64,000 bases of DNA from DASWIG01 sp965371445 (GTDB lineage Bacteria > Acidobacteriota > Thermoanaerobaculia > Multivoradales > J023), in contig CBDUYN010000026.1 in assembly GCA_965371445.1 (NCBI GenBank), positions 1-64,000 on the forward strand, written 5' to 3'. Numbering within the stretch: the stretch's first letter is position 1; every line of letters begins with the position of its first letter. Positions 41,614 through 49,807 of this stretch are shown here, piece after piece. The notes beneath the pieces were generated by a model that saw nothing but the letters and a program-made list of their open reading frames with translations, did not search any database and was not told where the DNA came from. Made by a program: the position numbers and the translations under genes.

Positions 41614-42333
41614 ATGGCAACGAAAGAAAAGACCCCAGCGAAGAAGACACAGGAAGAGATCGATTACGAGGGAGCGGAATTTTCGACCTTTGCCCTGGAG
41701 GACGCCGAAGACAACCGGATGATGAAGTTCGCCTACGGCTTCGCCATCATCTTGCACATCTGTTTCCTTTTTACGCCGCTCATCTCGATGGCGCAGGCCG
41801 AGGATGCGACCAAGAAAGAGCAGAAGCTCTTCGTGGTTCAGCAGGTGCGCTTCCAGCCGCCACCGCCGAAGCAGAAAAAGGAAATTCCGAAACCCAAGGC
41901 GAAAAAGGTCCCGATCCCCGATCCGACCCCCGACGAGCCGGAACCCATCCGGATCGATGAGGACGAGCCGGAGATCGACCTGCCTGACGTCTCCGACATC
42001 GTCTTCGGCATCCCCGACGCGCCACCGGTGGCCGAGCCCGAGGGACCGATTCACGTCGGCGGCAACGTCAAGGCGCCGGAAAAGATCGTGTCACCCCAGC
42101 CGCAGTACACCGAGATCGCGCGCAAGGCCCGGGTGCAGGGGGTCGTGATCGTCCAGGCGATCATCAACAAAGAGGGCAACGTGACCAACGTCAAGGTCTT
42201 GAAGGGTCTGCCCATGGGTCTCGCGGAAGAGGCCGTCAAGGCGATCAAGCGCTGGAAGTTCAAAGCCGCGACCCTAAACGGCAAGCCCGTCGACGTGTAC
42301 TACAACCTGACCGTGAATTTCAGGCTTCAGTAA
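41614..42333 (+). CDS. tonB: TonB-family energy transducer
   Basis: This 239-residue protein has a cytoplasmic N-terminus of ~45 residues, longer than in E. coli TonB. A membrane helix follows (FAIILHICFLFTPLISMA), then a Pro/Lys then acidic Pro-rich spacer (PPPPKQKKEIPKPKAKK, PDEPEPIRIDEDEPE). The C-terminal TonB domain is PQPQYTEIARKARVQGVVIVQA to AIKRWKFKAATLNGKPVDV. It couples the ExbBD motor to outer-membrane receptors. The YP.A motif appears as QYTEIARKARVQG. Confidence 0.95.
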   Translation: MATKEKTPAKKTQEEIDYEGAEFSTFALEDAEDNRMMKFAYGFAIILHICFLFTPLISMAQAEDATKKEQKLFVVQQVRFQPPPPKQKKEIPKPKAKKVPIPDPTPDEPEPIRIDEDEPEIDLPDVSDIVFGIPDAPPVAEPEGPIHVGGNVKAPEKIVSPQPQYTEIARKARVQGVVIVQAIINKEGNVTNVKVLKGLPMGLAEEAVKAIKRWKFKAATLNGKPVDVYYNLTVNFRLQ

Positions 42334-42346
42334 AGATCGATCGTTC

Positions 42347-43165
42347 ATGGCCTTCCAAGGGTCGCTTAAAGAGCTCCCGCTTCCCGACATCATCCAACTG
42401 GTTTCGGTGTCTGGAAAAACGGGAGTCTTCATTCTCACCAAATCCGACCAAAGCGGGGAAATCTTTCTCCGCGAAGGGGAGATGGTCCACTCCGCCGCCG
42501 GTTCATTAAGCGGCGAGGAGGCCGTCTATGAGCTCGCCATCTGGCAGGAGGGCGAATTCGTCTTCAATCCGGGTGAAGAGACCGACCAGCACACGATCAA
42601 GAAATCCAACACCAACCTGCTGATGGAGGCGGCCCGCCGCATCGACGAATGGCAGGTTTTATCCAAGCGGATCCCGTCGACCCGCATGGTGCCGATCTTT
42701 ACCAATCAGGGTTCGAGCACCTCGGTCTCTTTTACTCCTCACGAGTGGGCGGTGATCTGCAAGATTGACGAACGGCGCTCCATCGAAGAGCTCGCCTCGG
42801 TCCTGGGGCTCTCCGCTTTTGAGGTCTGCAAGCTGCTCTACGGGCTGGTGACGGCCGGCCTGATCGAGCTCAAAGAAGGGCTCGGCCAGCTTGAGACCGG
42901 CCGCCTGAGAGAAATGTCCGCGGTAGAGCTTCAAAGCGTCATCCAGCGGATCCACGAGCAGGCGGGACTCTTGATGGCCAACCACGAAAAGCTCGAGGAG
43001 CTCGAAGCTACGAGTAGCCGCGCCAAGGCCGACATGGAATCTGGCCAGGGTGCCGACGCCGTCCTCGAGATGGTACGCTCGAACGAGCAATTGATCTCGG
43101 CAGCCCTCGGCCCGAACCAGTCCCGGGTCTTCATCGAGAAAGTCAATCAACTGCTACGAGGGTAA
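42347..43165 (+). CDS. DUF4388-domain protein
   Basis: The 272-residue protein starts with a DUF4388 domain (GSLKELPLPDIIQLVSVSGKTGVFIL, GEIFLREGEMVHS, AVYELAIWQEGEFVFNPGE). This module is found in Myxococcota and Acidobacteriota signalling proteins and has been linked to gliding/polarity regulators. A winged-helix-like region follows (WAVICKIDERRSIEELASVLGLSAFEVCKLLYGLV) and then a C-terminal coiled coil. It lies 13 nt after tonB. Given MglA/MglB elsewhere in the window, a link to cell polarity is possible but is inference. Confidence 0.85.
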   Translation: MAFQGSLKELPLPDIIQLVSVSGKTGVFILTKSDQSGEIFLREGEMVHSAAGSLSGEEAVYELAIWQEGEFVFNPGEETDQHTIKKSNTNLLMEAARRIDEWQVLSKRIPSTRMVPIFTNQGSSTSVSFTPHEWAVICKIDERRSIEELASVLGLSAFEVCKLLYGLVTAGLIELKEGLGQLETGRLREMSAVELQSVIQRIHEQAGLLMANHEKLEELEATSSRAKADMESGQGADAVLEMVRSNEQLISAALGPNQSRVFIEKVNQLLRG

Positions 43166-43253
43166 AGGCTCGAACGCCGCCCCCCGGGGACGCTGGGAGC
43201 CACTTGCAACGTTGATCAACACGGAATCCCAGGTTACTAGAAGGAGCTTTTCC

Positions 43254-44411
43254 ATGCGCAAGTCACTCATCTTGATCGTAGCCCTTCTGATCGGTGCCGG
43301 ATCGGCGCTGGCCGATTGGGAGAAAGGGGTCGCCGCTTTTCAGAAAGGTGATTTCCAAACCGCCGTCAAGGACTTCCAGGAGCTCGTCGCTCAGCAGGAG
43401 AGCTTTCAAGGCCACTACATGCTCGGCCTGTCACTCGGCCGCTTGAACCGCAAGGAGGAGGCGCTCAATCACCTCCGCAAGGCCTACGACTTGAACCCCA
43501 ACGACCTGAGCGTCAAGCTCGAGCTCGCCCGCGCCTACATGAGCGTGCGCCGCTACGGCGACTCGGCCAGGCTCCTGGGTACCCTCTCCTCGGCCGATCT
43601 CGGCAAGCTCGACGCGGCGAAGAAAAAGGCCCTCTACCAGATGCGCGCCGCCTCGCGGGAGCAATCCGGTGACGACAACGGGGCCTACAGCGACTACAAA
43701 TCCCTGGCGGACCTTTCGCCCCGGGACGCGAAAGTCCAGTTCAAGTACGCCATACTCGCCGCGAGCTACGGGGACAACCAGGCCGCCCTGACCGGTCTTG
43801 ACCGCGCCTCGAACCTCGCCCCCAAGGACCAGGACATCAAACGCCACTACGTCAACCTGCTGAAAAAGCAGGGGCGCATGACCCGGGACAAGACGGCCAA
43901 GAAGCGAGCCTACTTAAAAGCGGTCAACGTCTCGAAGCAACTCGTCGCCATCTCCACGAGCTACGACAACATCCTCCTGAAGTGCGAGGCCGAGCTCGGT
44001 GCCACGCTCTATGCTGACGCCGTCACTAGTTGCCAGCAGGCGGTCTCAAAAAAGCCGGGCGACTGGCTGGCCCACTACTATCTCGGACAGGCCTACTCCT
44101 CGAACAAGCAGTACAAGGAATCCGTGGGGCCTCTGGAAGAGGCTTTCAAGCTCGCAAGTCCCGCCAACCGCAAGAACGTCCAGAAGCAACGCGGCTTCGT
44201 CTTCGAGAAGCAAAAGAAGTACTCGGAATCGATCGCCGCCTACGAGGCCGCGGGCGATGCGGCCGGCGTGGCACGCGTCAAGGACAACGAGGCCACCGCT
44301 CTGGAGAACCAGAAGATCGAGCAGCAGAACGAGGAGATCGAGCGCATGCGCAAGGAAGCCGAGGCGCTCGAAGCAGAGCTCAGGAAACTCGAGGAGGGCG
44401 GCGGACGCTGA
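43254..44411 (+). CDS. Exported TPR protein with C-terminal coiled coil
   Basis: AAGGAG lies 7 nt before the ATG at 43254, which starts a signal peptide (SLILIVALLIGAGSALAD). About eight to nine TPR units follow (WEKGVAAFQKGDFQTAVKDFQEL, HYMLGLSLGRLNRKEEALNHLRKAYDLNPN, HYYLGQAYSSNKQYKESVGPLEEAF). The last ~45 residues form an acidic heptad coil (IEQQNEEIERMRKEAEALEAEL). The product is ~385 residues. It is the last gene before a terminator and is probably a periplasmic scaffold co-expressed with the TonB operon. Confidence 0.88.
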   Translation: MRKSLILIVALLIGAGSALADWEKGVAAFQKGDFQTAVKDFQELVAQQESFQGHYMLGLSLGRLNRKEEALNHLRKAYDLNPNDLSVKLELARAYMSVRRYGDSARLLGTLSSADLGKLDAAKKKALYQMRAASREQSGDDNGAYSDYKSLADLSPRDAKVQFKYAILAASYGDNQAALTGLDRASNLAPKDQDIKRHYVNLLKKQGRMTRDKTAKKRAYLKAVNVSKQLVAISTSYDNILLKCEAELGATLYADAVTSCQQAVSKKPGDWLAHYYLGQAYSSNKQYKESVGPLEEAFKLASPANRKNVQKQRGFVFEKQKKYSESIAAYEAAGDAAGVARVKDNEATALENQKIEQQNEEIERMRKEAEALEAELRKLEEGGGR

Positions 44412-44438
44412 GCCTCTTTCCCGATTTGTGTCGCCGCG

Positions 44439-44463
44439 GGGCGGGGCTTGACCCCGCCCTTTT
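44439..44463 (+). terminator. Rho-independent terminator of the TonB/TPR run
   Basis: GGGCGGGG (44439-44446) pairs with CCCCGCCC (44452-44459) around CTTGA, followed by TTTT, GC and TTTT. It ends the rightward run that begins at exbB and faces the convergent ftsX. Confidence 0.8.
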
Positions 44464-44476
44464 GCTTTTCCGGAGG

Positions 44477-45403
44477 CTACTGCTGCGACCAATCGGGCTG
44501 CTCGGCCGTCTCCCCCAGGGATTCTTTCCTGAGCGAGGCCACCGCCCCGGCGAGACCGGCGAGGGCGCCGAGGCCGACGAGTGCCAGAAGCTCGGACGGC
44601 GGCAGGAACCGGCCAGTCGCGATCGCCGCGAGGGCCGAATCCCGGCTTTTTTCCAGCAACAGGGCGTAGGCGCCGCCGAGCGCCAGGATCGCCAAGACAC
44701 CTCCCACGAGCCCCTGCAGGAAGCCCTCCAGGTAAAACGGGCCGCGAATGAAAAACTCCGTCGCCCCGACGAGCCGCATGACCGCGATCTCGTCGCGGTA
44801 GAGGTAGGCGGTCAGGCGAATGACGCTCGAGATCGTGAAGATTGCCGTCAGGAGGAGGATCGTACCCAGCACCACTCCGAGGCCTCGGATCACCAGCACC
44901 ACCGCGTCGAGCCGGCGCAGGGTGTCGCGGTCGTCGTCGACCATGGCGGTGGCCGGATCGGCGCTCACCCTCTCCAGCCAGGGTTCCAGACCTTCGCCGA
45001 AGTGCTCCAGGTCCAGGCTCACCTCCAGGGACGCGGGCAGAGGATCCTCGCCCCAACCCTCGAGGAGCTCGGCCAGGCTCGGATGGTCGGTGCGGAAACG
45101 CTCGTCGGCTTCGGCGCTGGTGACCCATTCGATGCTGCGCGACCAACTCGGCTGGCTCAAGAGCTCGGTGAGCCGGGCCCGGTCAACGTCCGTGGCCTCC
45201 GATTCCAGGTAGACGACGACCTTGGACTCCGAGCGCCAGCGGTCGATCATGGCGTCGAGGTTCGTGGAAACGACGAGGAAGACACCGGCCAGGAAAAGGC
45301 TCGTCGCAATGGTCAGGATGGCGAGCAGGCTCACCTTCCAGCTGCGTACGAGGCTCAAGGTCGCCTCGCGGAGGAAATAGACGATCGCTTGAGCGAAGCT
45401 CAA
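44477..45403 (-). CDS. ftsX: Cell-division ABC transporter permease FtsX
   Basis: The 308-residue protein has the FtsX layout: an N-terminal helix (VSLLAILTIATSLFLAGVFLVV), a periplasmic domain (VVYLESEATDVDRARL, WVTSAEADERF) and three C-terminal helices with YRDEIAVMRLVGATEFFIRGPF. It works with FtsE to activate peptidoglycan hydrolases at the septum. The start overlaps the ftsE stop by 4 nt, implying translational coupling. Confidence 0.95.
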   Translation of the reverse strand: MSFAQAIVYFLREATLSLVRSWKVSLLAILTIATSLFLAGVFLVVSTNLDAMIDRWRSESKVVVYLESEATDVDRARLTELLSQPSWSRSIEWVTSAEADERFRTDHPSLAELLEGWGEDPLPASLEVSLDLEHFGEGLEPWLERVSADPATAMVDDDRDTLRRLDAVVLVIRGLGVVLGTILLLTAIFTISSVIRLTAYLYRDEIAVMRLVGATEFFIRGPFYLEGFLQGLVGGVLAILALGGAYALLLEKSRDSALAAIATGRFLPPSELLALVGLGALAGLAGAVASLRKESLGETAEQPDWSQQ

Positions 45404-46158
45404 GGCACGGTCTCCGTCGGCGCGGGCTCGGTCGCGTCGGCGGCGGTCTCGGCCTCGGCGGAGCGCGGGTCCTCCGAAGGAGTGAGGCCGGCCGGCAAGA
45501 GCCGGTCGTCGACCAGGCGGCCCTCGTCGAGCGTCAGGACCCGGTGGCCGACGCGGCGGATCAGAGCCCGATCGTGGGTAGCAAATACGACGGTCGTGCC
45601 CTGGAGGTTGATCCTCAGAAAAAGCCGCAGGATCTCCTCCGAGAGATCGGGGTCCAGGTTTCCCGTCGGCTCGTCGGCCAGCAGGATGTCGGGCCGGTTC
45701 ACCAGCGCCCGAGCCACGGCGACGCGTTGCTGCTCGCCGCCCGAGAGCTCGATGGGAAAGGCGTTCATCCGGTGGGCCAGCCCCACCTGACGCAACGTCT
45801 CGTAGGCGAGCTTTTTCTGCTGCTTGGCGTCGAGGCCGAGGATTCGCGGCAGGTAGGAGACGTTCTCGAAAACGGTCTTACGCGCGATCAGCCGAAAGCT
45901 CTGGAAGACCACCCCGATCGTACGGCGCAGGTAGGGGATCTTCGACGGTGGGAGCGAGGAGACGTTGCGGCCGTTGACCACGATCTGACCTTCGCTCGGG
46001 ATCTCCTCGCGGTAGATCAGCTTCAGGAAGGTGGTCTTGCCGGCACCGCTCGCGCCGGTGAGGAAGACGAGCCGGCCTTTCTCGATCGAGAGGCTCACGT
46101 CGCGCAGGGCCACCTGTCCGCCGGGGTAGCGCTTGGTGACGCCGTAAAGCTCGATCAC
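45400..46158 (-). CDS. ftsE: Cell-division ABC transporter ATPase FtsE
   Basis: This 252-residue protein has Walker A GASGAGKTT, Q-loop VFQSFRL, signature LSGGEQQRVAVARAL, Walker B ILLADEPTGNLD and the switch histidine in FATHD. FtsE proteins are ~220 residues; this one carries an extra ~30-residue Ala/Glu/Pro-rich tail after RVLTLDEGRLVDD. It is paired with ftsX by overlap. Confidence 0.95.
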   Translation of the reverse strand: MIELYGVTKRYPGGQVALRDVSLSIEKGRLVFLTGASGAGKTTFLKLIYREEIPSEGQIVVNGRNVSSLPPSKIPYLRRTIGVVFQSFRLIARKTVFENVSYLPRILGLDAKQQKKLAYETLRQVGLAHRMNAFPIELSGGEQQRVAVARALVNRPDILLADEPTGNLDPDLSEEILRLFLRINLQGTTVVFATHDRALIRRVGHRVLTLDEGRLVDDRLLPAGLTPSEDPRSAEAETAADATEPAPTETVP

Positions 46159-46267
46159 GACGATCCTCGCGATCGATCTCGGAACTGGACGTGGGCCTCC
46201 AGGCCGATCGTCACCTCATAGGACATGGGCGTAGTGTATCGTGAGTGGCGGTGGATAGAATGACGGT

Positions 46268-46732
46268 ATGGACATGACCGAGGAGCCTATGAGAACGAGC
46301 CGCGGAGCCGAGCTCATTCGCCGCGGGATCGAATGTGGCCGCCGCAACGAGTTGGAGCGAGGGGTCCTTTTCCTCGTCGAAGGACTGGAGCACGTCGACG
46401 AACGGATCGATCCGCGCCTCGCCCTTTCCGCCTACCACAACCTGGCGCTTTACTTCGTCCACCTGGGTCTGACGGCGATCGCCCGCGGGGTCGTGCTACG
46501 TGCCCGCCGACTCTACCGGCAAGTCGACGACCCGGTCATGGGAGCGCGGCTCGCCTGGCTCCAGGGGATGATCGCCCGGGTTTCCGGCAACCTCACGCTG
46601 GCCGTCAAGAAGCTCCGCCAGGCGGCCGAGATCTTTGTCGACCTCGGTGAGAAGAGTGAGGAGGCCCAGGTCCGGGAAGACCTGGAGGAGGTCGAGCACC
46701 TCCAGGCCATTTTCAACTCGCCCGGGCGCTAG
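46268..46732 (+). CDS. Small TPR-like helical protein
   Basis: The 154-residue, all-helical protein has TPR-like helix pairs (IRRGIECGRRNELERGVLFLVEGLEHV; ALSAYHNLALYFVHLGLTAIARGVVLRARRLYRQV; LAWLQGMIARVSGNLTLAVKKLRQAAEIFVDLG). There is no signal peptide, so it is cytoplasmic. No named family is recognised. It lies divergently from ftsE and converges with the sulfatase-like gene 13 nt away. Confidence 0.75.
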   Translation: MDMTEEPMRTSRGAELIRRGIECGRRNELERGVLFLVEGLEHVDERIDPRLALSAYHNLALYFVHLGLTAIARGVVLRARRLYRQVDDPVMGARLAWLQGMIARVSGNLTLAVKKLRQAAEIFVDLGEKSEEAQVREDLEEVEHLQAIFNSPGR

Positions 46733-46745
46733 GCGTTCCCAGCCG

Positions 46746-48104
46746 TCAGTCGACGTAGCCCAGAGCCTTCAGCTTCTCGATCTGCCCTTCGTCGAGGAGC
46801 GTCGCCGGGAGCTCGTCGGAGAGGACGAGCCCAACGCGTACCCTCTCGAGCCAGTCACGAAGAGCCGCCGTGGCCGACGAGGCACGGGGCACGGCGCTCT
46901 TGGTTTCGTAGGGATCGAGGGAAAGGTCGAAGAGGCGGCGAATGCCGCCCTTGAGGCGCAAGGTCTCTTTCTTTCCGCCGGTGACGAGCCCCACCTCCAA
47001 GAGCCCCCTCTGGCGGACGTTGGAACCGCCCTTGGCCGCCCCTTTGTGGGCCTGATGGTAGGTCGCTCGCCCGGCGGGGGGCTCGGCGCGCCCCAGCAGG
47101 ACCGGCGAGAAGTCGTAGCCGAGGAACTCCTCCGGCGACGGGATGCCCAGAAGGCCGAGGACGGTGGGGGCGATGTCGAGGTTCGACGCCAGGGCGTCGA
47201 TCGAGGCCGGCGCGATCGATCCGTCCCAGAAAAACGCCATCGGCACCCGCAAGGTCACGTCGTAGAGGTGGCGTCCGTGTCCCCAGTAGTCGTGCTCGCC
47301 CAGGCTCTCACCGTGGTCGGAGGTGAAGACGACGAGGGTGTTCTTGAGAGGGACGAGGTCGCGCAGGCGCGCGAGCAGGATGCCGATCGAGTGGTCGACG
47401 AAGGCCACCTCGGTGTCGTAGCGGTCGGAGGCGGGGACGTCTTCGCGCCGCGCGATGCCCAGCGGGGCGAGGAACTGCTCGTGGAGGCGGTAGGGAGCGT
47501 GGGGCTCGACGTAGTGGACCCAGACCAGGAAGGGTTTGCGGTCCTCGCCGCGGACGAAATCGGAGATCCAGGCGAGAGTGTCCTCAGTCAGGTCCTCGCC
47601 CGTGGCTTCGCCTTTGAAGAGACCGAACCAGCGCTTGCGGTTGAAGACCTCGTGGTAGACGGAGAAGTGCTCGCCGAGCCCGCAGAGCTCGTCGCGCAGG
47701 GTCCAGTTGCCGACAAAGGCGACGGTCTCATAGCCGTTGCGCGCCAGGATCTTGGGTAACGAGCCGAGGCGCCGGCGGGATCTCAGACCGTTGCGTGAAG
47801 CCGCGTGGTCCTGAGGATCGAGCGAGGTGATCATCGACACCATCGACGGCGCCGTCAGCGGCTCGACCACCCGCATCTGGTCAAATCGGGCGCCGCCGGA
47901 AAGCAGAGCGTCCAGATTGGGTGAGGTGGGTTTCGAGTAGCCGTTCGCCGAGATCCGGTCGTAGCGCAACGTGTCGACCGTGATCAGGACGACGTCGGGC
48001 CTGGGCTCCGAGGCCACCGCCGTGGCGACGAACGCCAGCCAGAGGCATCCGACGACTCCGAAGCGAGCTCTCCAGGGCGTTGCTTCTCTTCTTCTTCTCT
48101 CCAT
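46746..48104 (-). CDS. Exported sulfatase/phosphodiesterase-superfamily protein
   Basis: The ~452-residue product has a signal peptide (FGVVGCLWLAFVATAVAS) and then the alkaline-phosphatase-fold sulfatase core: PDVVLITVDTLRYDR (metal Asp), PLTAPSMVSMITS at the nucleophile position, and VVFTSDHGESLGEHDYWGHG (metal Asp/His). The C/S-x-P-x-R formylglycine motif of true sulfatases is missing (APSMVS). A direct Thr/Ser nucleophile, as in phosphoglycerol or phosphoethanolamine transferase-like members, is therefore more likely. An ATG at 48104 is preferred; the longer frame would run into the tRNA. Confidence 0.87.
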   Translation of the reverse strand: MERRRREATPWRARFGVVGCLWLAFVATAVASEPRPDVVLITVDTLRYDRISANGYSKPTSPNLDALLSGGARFDQMRVVEPLTAPSMVSMITSLDPQDHAASRNGLRSRRRLGSLPKILARNGYETVAFVGNWTLRDELCGLGEHFSVYHEVFNRKRWFGLFKGEATGEDLTEDTLAWISDFVRGEDRKPFLVWVHYVEPHAPYRLHEQFLAPLGIARREDVPASDRYDTEVAFVDHSIGILLARLRDLVPLKNTLVVFTSDHGESLGEHDYWGHGRHLYDVTLRVPMAFFWDGSIAPASIDALASNLDIAPTVLGLLGIPSPEEFLGYDFSPVLLGRAEPPAGRATYHQAHKGAAKGGSNVRQRGLLEVGLVTGGKKETLRLKGGIRRLFDLSLDPYETKSAVPRASSATAALRDWLERVRVGLVLSDELPATLLDEGQIEKLKALGYVD

Positions 48105-48123
48105 ACCGGCCAGTTGCGGCCAA

Positions 48124-48149
48124 CCCCCGGCGGGCCGGGGGTCGTTTTT
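48124..48149 (+). terminator. Hairpin plus T-run facing the tRNA
   Basis: CCCCCGG (48124-48130) pairs with CCGGGGG (48135-48141), and TTTTT follows at 48145-48149. Read rightward it looks like a terminator, but no rightward gene precedes it. For the leftward tRNA and sulfatase gene it would be only a hairpin. Confidence 0.35.
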
Positions 48150-48156
48150 CAGGGAA

Positions 48157-48231
48157 TGGCTCCTCGGGAGGGACTTGAACCCCCAACCCATCGGTTAACA
48201 GCCGATTGCTCTACCATTGAGCTACCGAGGA
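48157..48231 (-). tRNA. tRNA-Asn (anticodon GTT), CCA encoded
   Basis: On the minus strand the sequence begins TCCTCGGTAGCTC and has acceptor stem TCCTCGG/CCGAGGA. The D-arm is GCTC-AATGGTA-GAGC. The anticodon arm ATCGG-CTGTTAA-CCGAT carries anticodon GTT, the variable loop has 5 nt, and the T-arm contains TTCAAGT. Discriminator G and the CCA end are encoded at 48160-48157. The total is 75 nt. The sulfatase gene follows on the same strand. Confidence 0.97.
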
Positions 48232-48372
48232 ACGGCGTTCGCCGGCCCGAGGGCCGGGAGAAAGCATTGTAGGGACCCCGGCAGGTCTTGTCAACGGTTC
48301 GCCTGGCCCGCCCGGCCCGGCGCGGCAGGGTAGAATGCCGGCGCGGGCGTTTTCCGCGGCAGGAGGAGACGA

Positions 48373-49800
48373 ATGACGGCTGAGACCATCGAACGAGCCA
48401 AAGGAGAGGATCGCCGGACCATCTGGTCCTGGTGCCTCTACGACTTCGCCAACTCGCCGTTCACGACCCTCGTCGTGACCTTCGTGTACGGCACCTTCTT
48501 CACGAAGGCCTTCGCCGCGCGCCACTACTTCGAAAAGCTGCAAACGGAGTTTCTGGAGCGGCAGGGGGAAGCTCTGAGCATCGCGCAGCAGACGGAGCTC
48601 CTTGCGGAGCACCACGAGGCTCTGACGAGACAGGCGGAGGCTCTGGCGACGGCGCTGTGGGCCCACGGCGTGACGGCGACGGCTCTCTTTGTGGCGCTCC
48701 TGTCGCCGTTCCTGGGAGCACTCGCCGACCGCGGCGGCTTCCGCAAGCTCTTCCTGATCCTGGCGACAGCCGTGTGCATTGTCGCCAGCTTGGCGCTCTA
48801 CGGAATCAGCGAACAGATCTTCCTCGCGCTCCTGGTCTTCGTCGTCGCCAACATCGCCTTCGAGATGGGCATGGTTTTCTACAACGCCTTCCTACCCGAC
48901 GTGGCACCGGTGGAAAAAGTCGGCCGCATTTCCGGTTTCGGTTGGGGGCTAGGCTACGTCGGGGGACTGATCGCTCTGGTCGTAGCGCTCGTGACTCTGG
49001 TCAAGCCCGAGGTGCCGTGGTTCGGCTTTTCCACGGAGAATGGCGAGAACATCCGGGCTACGAATCTCCTGGTCGCTGCCTGGTTCGCCCTCTTCAGCGT
49101 ACCGACCTTCCTGTGGGTCCGGGAGGACAGGTCTCGGGCTACGACCTCGAAATCGATCCTCAGAGAGAGCTACCTCCAACTCGTCGACACCTTCCGCGAG
49201 ATCAGGAAATACCGCCAGATCGTACGTTTCCTTCTCGCCCGGCTGATCTACAACGACGGTCTGGTGACGATCTTCGCCTTTGGCGGCATCTACGCCGCCG
49301 GTACCTTTGGCTTCACTTTCGAGGAAGTTCTCGTCTTCGGCATCGTCTTGAACGTCACCGCCGGTCTCGGCGCGAGCATCATGGGTTTTTTCGACGACAA
49401 GCTGGGCGGCCGTAGGACCCTGGAGATCTCCCTATGGGCGCTGACGTTGGCGGCGGTCCTGGCGGTCCTGGCGCCGGGCCGGGTGCTCTTCTGGGTCGCC
49501 GGCATTCTCATGGGTGTGTTCTCGGGTCCCAATCAGGCAGCGAGCCGCTCGTTGATGGCACGTTTCGTTCCGCCCGACAAGGAGAACGAATTTTTCGGCT
49601 TTTTCGCCTTCTCCGGCAAGGCGACGGCCTTGTTGGGCCCGTTTCTGTTCGGCCTCATGACCAAGATCTTCAGCTCCCAGCAGAGCTTCCATCCGCAGCG
49701 TGCGGGGGTCTCGGTGGTCATCGTCTTTTTTGTCCTTGGGCTTCTCTTGCTGCGCAGAGTCGACGAGGCGGAGGGCATCGCCGCCACGGAGCGGTCGTAG
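48373..49800 (+). CDS. UMF1/Atg22-like MFS transporter
   Basis: The 475-residue protein begins IWSWCLYDFANSPFTTLVVTFVYGTFF, the signature of the UMF1 branch of major facilitators related to yeast vacuolar Atg22. About twelve hydrophobic segments follow (PFLGALADRGGFRK with the MFS loop; NLLVAAWFALFSVPTFLWV; NQAASRSLMARFVPPDKENEFFGFF). An unusual ~40-residue Glu/Gln-rich coiled segment (KLQTEFLERQGEALSIAQQ...) is inserted after helix 1. The substrate is unknown. A very good Shine-Dalgarno (AGGAGGAG) precedes the ATG. Confidence 0.9.
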   Translation: MTAETIERAKGEDRRTIWSWCLYDFANSPFTTLVVTFVYGTFFTKAFAARHYFEKLQTEFLERQGEALSIAQQTELLAEHHEALTRQAEALATALWAHGVTATALFVALLSPFLGALADRGGFRKLFLILATAVCIVASLALYGISEQIFLALLVFVVANIAFEMGMVFYNAFLPDVAPVEKVGRISGFGWGLGYVGGLIALVVALVTLVKPEVPWFGFSTENGENIRATNLLVAAWFALFSVPTFLWVREDRSRATTSKSILRESYLQLVDTFREIRKYRQIVRFLLARLIYNDGLVTIFAFGGIYAAGTFGFTFEEVLVFGIVLNVTAGLGASIMGFFDDKLGGRRTLEISLWALTLAAVLAVLAPGRVLFWVAGILMGVFSGPNQAASRSLMARFVPPDKENEFFGFFAFSGKATALLGPFLFGLMTKIFSSQQSFHPQRAGVSVVIVFFVLGLLLLRRVDEAEGIAATERS

Positions 49801-49807
49801 CCGGCGC

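Noticed and set aside
48124..48149. Possible attenuator for the sulfatase gene
   Set aside because: The T-run is on the opposite side of the hairpin for leftward transcription.
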